Source: Sorangium cellulosum So ce56 (GTDB lineage: Bacteria; Myxococcota_A; Polyangia; Polyangiales; Polyangiaceae). From it: 64,000 nt of DNA. The first letter of the stretch is position 1; the number at the start of each line of letters is the position of its first letter. Under the pieces are notes generated by a model. The model searched no databases. It worked only from the letters and a program-made list of their open reading frames with translations, and had not been told where the DNA came from. This document shows positions 60,850 through 64,000 of the stretch, piece by piece. The translations under genes were made by a program, and so were the position numbers. The stretch covers positions 6,145,001 to 6,209,000 of the forward strand of contig NC_010162.1 of assembly GCF_000067165.1 (NCBI RefSeq). Direction: 5' to 3'.

Positions 60850-62025
60850 TCAGTACGCGATCTCCCCGTCGAAGAACCGCGCGAACGCCGGCGGGAGCGC
60901 CGCCGCGCCGCCCTCCGCGAGCGGCGGTCGCGCGCTCGAGAGCGTCTGCCAGAGGAGGAGCGTCTCCCGCGGGCGCTCCTGCGCGATCCCGCGCAGCGCG
61001 GCGAGCGCCTTGGCGCTGTACGTGACCTCCCCCGGCACACCGATCAGCCGCTCCACCTCGGGGATTGCCGCGATGGACGCGGGGGTCGGCATGCCGTAGC
61101 CGGGGCCGATCGCGCGGTGATCGATCTCGAAGCGGACCGGCGGGAGCCGACGCCGGGTGAAGCGCGGCGCGCGCCGGGCGAGCAGGCGCTTCATGCTGCC
61201 GATCTCGTACCGGACGACGGCGCGGTTCGACGCGATGCGCTCGGTGATGCGAACGCCGACGATCGTGGTGGGCCAGCCGAGCACCGCGGCGCCCAGCGTG
61301 AGCCCCGCCAGCGTGCCGCCCGTCCCCGAGGGGACGACGATGCGATCGGGCCGGGGGGCCTCGCCGCGCTGGACCTGCGCCGCGAGCTCGAGCATCGCGT
61401 CGACGTAGCCGAGGCACGGGAGGGCGGACGAGGCGCCTGGCAGGATGAAGTACGGCCGGTCGGCCCGCCGCAGCACCCGGATCGCCCGGACCGCGGTGGT
61501 CGCGTACCCGCCGCCATGGACGAGCTCGGCGCCGCTGGCCGCGTCGGCGAGGAGCGCGCCGCGGCCGAACCGGGTGATCGGCTGATCGAACAGGACCGCG
61601 GTGACGGCGAAGCCGAGCGCGCGGCCGAAGAGGGCCGTGGCGGTGACCTGCGTCGACGCCAGCCCGCCGACGGTGACGAGCGTCCTCGCCCCGCGCCGCT
61701 CCGCGTCGGCGAGCAGGAACTCGAAGCGACGCACCTTGTTGCCGCCGTAGAGCGGCGAGATCAGATCGTCACGCTTGACCCAGACGCCGCCGCGGCCGAG
61801 GTACTTCTCGATCGCGGCGCACGGGACGACAGGCGTCGGCGCGTGCGCGAGGGGGCGCCACGGGACCTGCCCCGAGAGCTCGGGCAGCTCGGCGAAGAGC
61901 GGCAGCTCCCGCGACGCGGGCAACGCGGGCAACGCGGGCGAGACGGCAAGACGCGCCCCGGGAGGCCCCGCCGCGCCGGCCGCCCCGGCGCGGGCGGCTC
62001 GCTCCTCGTCCTCGCCGTCAGCCAC
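60850..62025 (-). CDS. ACC deaminase/D-cysteine desulfhydrase-family PLP enzyme
   Basis: 391 aa. Fold-type II PLP enzyme: WVKRDDLISPLYGGNKVRRFE carries the Schiff-base Lys (GGNK), and SGTGGTLAGL is the phosphate-binding loop. ACC deaminases and D-cysteine desulfhydrases (DcyD) share this architecture and cannot be told apart by eye; the active-site Tyr pair was not checked. The first about 55 residues are Ala/Gly/Pro-rich and not conserved. GTG 62025 has GAGG at proper distance. It is 22 bp downstream of the diiron-protein gene, same strand, so probably in an operon with it. Confidence 0.82.
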   Translation of the reverse strand: MADGEDEERAARAGAAGAAGPPGARLAVSPALPALPASRELPLFAELPELSGQVPWRPLAHAPTPVVPCAAIEKYLGRGGVWVKRDDLISPLYGGNKVRRFEFLLADAERRGARTLVTVGGLASTQVTATALFGRALGFAVTAVLFDQPITRFGRGALLADAASGAELVHGGGYATTAVRAIRVLRRADRPYFILPGASSALPCLGYVDAMLELAAQVQRGEAPRPDRIVVPSGTGGTLAGLTLGAAVLGWPTTIVGVRITERIASNRAVVRYEIGSMKRLLARRAPRFTRRRLPPVRFEIDHRAIGPGYGMPTPASIAAIPEVERLIGVPGEVTYSAKALAALRGIAQERPRETLLLWQTLSSARPPLAEGGAAALPPAFARFFDGEIAY

Positions 62026-62047
62026 GCTCCACCTCGCGTTCTCGCGT

Positions 62048-63034
62048 TCAGGCGCGCGCCGCCGCGCCGTGCCCCGCCTGCCTGCCGCCCGGGCCCGCCT
62101 GCTCACCGGCGTCGCCGGGGTCGTCTTCCGCGCTATTTCCCATGCCAGCTTCCGCGCCAGCGCCGAGGCGGCCGCCGCGCGCGACCAGGGGATCGCTCAG
62201 GTAGGTGTCCGTCAGCCGCTTCGGCCCCGCGAGGCCGAGCAGCCGGAGCGGGAAGAGCAGCACCGAGAGCACCCACGACGCGAGGCCGAGCGCGAGCTTG
62301 CCCCCGTACGCCTCCGCCACCAGCGCGAGCTTGCGGCCGGACGACATCGACGAGATCGGCGCCTCGGTCAGGCCGATCCGCATGAGCCGGAGCTCCGCGA
62401 TCCGCACCGTGTGGCGCACCAGATCGGGCAGGCGCTTGAGCGCCGGGTGGTCCATCGGCAGGCGCTTCTTCATGAACGCCTCGAGCCGCGACACGCCCCA
62501 GAGCGACACCAGCGCGAGGCCGAGCAGCCGCCTCCGGAGCGCCGGCCTGCCCGCGATGGCCTTCCTCGTCTGCTGCTCGCCGAAGTCGACGTGCCGCTCT
62601 TCCTGCCGCACCCCGCGCTTCAGGATGGCGACGATCTCCGGCTCATCCACGGTCTCGATCATCGCGTAGAAGGCCTGGAGGACGAGCCCCTCGCCGAGGG
62701 CCATCTCGAGGGCGACGTGCTCGGCCCAGTCCCCGCCCATCAGCCCGGTCGCGAGGAAGCGCACGCTCCAGGCGGCCTTGTCCGGCGGCGCGCCCAGGAT
62801 CTCGAGGATGCGGAGGAAGTTGCCGACGTGCTGGAACTCCTCGACGGCCTGGCGCGCGAGGAAGCGCGCGGACTCCAGGTCGGGGGCGTTGTAGAGCCAG
62901 TGCCCTATCTGGACGCCGGTGATCTCCCCGTAGAGGAACTGCTGCACGGCCCAGACGATCACGTCCTTGTCCTTGACGGGATCGAGCCTGGCGCCCTGGA
63001 AATCGAACGCCATCTCTTCGCGGGTCACCAGCAT
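62048..63034 (-). CDS. Diiron ferritin-like protein
   Basis: 328 aa. Probable ferritin-like bundle in the N-terminal half: ARQAVEEFQHVG, EHVALEMALGEG and VRQEERHVDFGEQQT provide Glu and ExxH ligands. The later portion (residues about 235-265) holds a hydrophobic segment (LALGLASWVLSVLLFPLRLLG), so membrane-attached. The last 40 residues are Gly/Ala/Asp-rich. Comparable to AurF- or MiaE-type oxygenases in ligand pattern, but no such identity is claimed. ATG 63034 with GGAGGG. First gene of a two-gene operon. Confidence 0.7.
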   Translation of the reverse strand: MLVTREEMAFDFQGARLDPVKDKDVIVWAVQQFLYGEITGVQIGHWLYNAPDLESARFLARQAVEEFQHVGNFLRILEILGAPPDKAAWSVRFLATGLMGGDWAEHVALEMALGEGLVLQAFYAMIETVDEPEIVAILKRGVRQEERHVDFGEQQTRKAIAGRPALRRRLLGLALVSLWGVSRLEAFMKKRLPMDHPALKRLPDLVRHTVRIAELRLMRIGLTEAPISSMSSGRKLALVAEAYGGKLALGLASWVLSVLLFPLRLLGLAGPKRLTDTYLSDPLVARGGRLGAGAEAGMGNSAEDDPGDAGEQAGPGGRQAGHGAAARA

Positions 63035-63227
63035 CAGTCGCCCTCCGGTGCGGTGAATTTAGCCCAGATCGCGGCCGCGGGCAGGTCCGAGGCGAAGGGC
63101 CCGGCGCGGCGCGATCCGCCGCGGCGGCGCTCCTGCTCGGCCCGTCCGGCGGAGGCGGCGCCCCCCGTGGTATACGGCCGACACGGCGGCATCAGGAACC
63201 GCCGACTTGAACCTCAGGAGAAGCACC

Positions 63228-64000
63228 ATGGCGCGTGTCCACAACTTCAACGCCGGCCCTGCCGGGCTCCCCCTCCCCGCCCTCGAGCGCGCGCAGCGCG
63301 AGCTCCTCGATTTCGAGGGGACGGGCATGTCGATCATGGAGCACAGCCACCGCGGCAAGGCGTTCGAGGCGGTGCACAACGAGGCGATCTCGCTGCTCCG
63401 GCAGCTGCTCGGCCTGTCGGACGATTACCACGTGCTGTTCATGCAGGGCGGCGCGGCCATGCAGTTCGCGGTCGTGCCGATGAACCTCCTGCCGCCCGGC
63501 AGGAGCGCCGACTACATCCTGACCGGCGGCTGGTCGGAGAAGGCCCTGGAGGAGGCGAAGCGCGTCGGGACGGTGCGCGTGGCCGGGAGCACCGCCGTCG
63601 ACAAGCGGTACACCCGCATCCCCCACCAGGGAGAGCTCTCGCTCGATCCGAACGCCGCCTACGTCCACATGACGACGAACAACACGCTGTTCGGCACGCA
63701 GTGGCACTGGCTGCCCGACACGGGCGACGTGCCGCTCGTCGCGGATATGTCGTCCGACATCCTGTGGCGCAAGATGGATATCTCCAGGTTTGCCCTGGTT
63801 TACGCCGGTGCCCAGAAGAACATCGGACCGAGCGGGATCACGGTCGTGCTCGCACGCAAGGATCTCGTTGACAGCGCCCGAAAAGACATTCCCGTCATTT
63901 TCCGTTATGCCACTTACGCTGCCAACAACTCGCTCTACAACACACCTCCGACATTCGCAATCTACCTCATGCGCAACGTGCTCGCGTATACGCTTGAGAT
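63228..64000 (+). CDS. serC: Phosphoserine aminotransferase, 3' end outside window
   Basis: First 257 codons plus two bases. Converts 3-phosphohydroxypyruvate and glutamate to phosphoserine, in serine synthesis (also used in vitamin B6 synthesis in some bacteria). FNAGPAGLP and MEHSHRGKAF open the protein as in all SerC; PLP lysine in AGAQKNIGPSG; CDMSSDILWR is here VADMSSDILWRK. ATG 63228 has AGGAG seven bases upstream. The remaining C-terminal about 100 residues are missing at the window edge. Confidence 0.96.
   Translation, partial: MARVHNFNAGPAGLPLPALERAQRELLDFEGTGMSIMEHSHRGKAFEAVHNEAISLLRQLLGLSDDYHVLFMQGGAAMQFAVVPMNLLPPGRSADYILTGGWSEKALEEAKRVGTVRVAGSTAVDKRYTRIPHQGELSLDPNAAYVHMTTNNTLFGTQWHWLPDTGDVPLVADMSSDILWRKMDISRFALVYAGAQKNIGPSGITVVLARKDLVDSARKDIPVIFRYATYAANNSLYNTPPTFAIYLMRNVLAYTLE

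Noticed and set aside
1..64000. tRNA, rRNA or riboswitch genes
   Set aside because: No cloverleaf (T-arm ggttcgaat with paired stems) or known aptamer core was found; tRNA-like GTTCGAA hits lacked matching stems.

Overview
The window is very GC-rich DNA with dense coding on both strands, frequent 4-base GTGA/ATGA gene overlaps, two large Ser/Thr kinases, many lipoproteins, a DUF1552/DUF1592 pair and Ala/Pro-rich low-complexity proteins. This combination points to a large-genome myxobacterium, most likely Sorangium or a close relative. The assignment is inference, because no rRNA or tRNA lies in the window. I see no CRISPR array and no intact transposase.

Layout. 1-3035 (minus): a mechanosensitive-channel protein translationally coupled to a cation:proton antiporter that runs off the left edge. 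3188-10286: glucose entry and the oxidative pentose phosphate branch (glk; zwf-opcA-pgl), with thrS between them. 10569-12566: a DUF433 protein and an extraordinarily Cys-rich putative lipoprotein. 12894-17506: a kinase-ATPase-TPR signalling protein coupled to an acyltransferase. 17585-22421: Uma2-type nuclease, AlkD-like protein with a Lys/Ala/Pro tail, ferritin-like protein, and a DPP-IV-type peptidase lipoprotein. 22693-31665: Ski2-like helicase, hybrid histidine kinase, rhodanese, Zn-ribbon protein, and a Ser/Thr kinase with a decapeptide-repeat linker. 31964-39180: HerA-like ATPase carrying a coding 42-bp minisatellite, nudC, a toxin-antitoxin pair whose toxin gene has an amber stop, a MATE pump, and a Nif3-like protein.

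39330-45418 is the most plastic stretch. It holds a Gly-rich ferritin-like protein, a DUF3565-DUF1971 fusion, a lipoprotein and lspA. After these comes a 1.1-kb segment bracketed by two copies of an ungapped 103-bp direct repeat. That segment contains a decayed copy of the ferritin-like gene, an interspersed palindromic element with a sister copy at 22.5 kb, and an AT-rich orphan gene of apparently foreign origin.

45441-64000: exported DUF1592/DUF1552 pair, a TPR/winged-helix regulator with a beta-propeller protein, a 50-aa membrane peptide coupled to a DUF899 protein, glgP, clpS-clpA, a 194-bp element with 41-bp perfect inverted repeats, apaG, a rhomboid protease, a possible ATP-grasp protein, a lipoprotein, a PLP-dependent deaminase/desulfhydrase-type enzyme, a diiron ferritin-like protein, and the start of serC.

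Functional links. Glucokinase, glycogen phosphorylase and the G6PDH branch together feed glucose-6-phosphate metabolism. LspA would mature the several lipoproteins encoded nearby. ClpS delivers N-degron substrates to ClpA.
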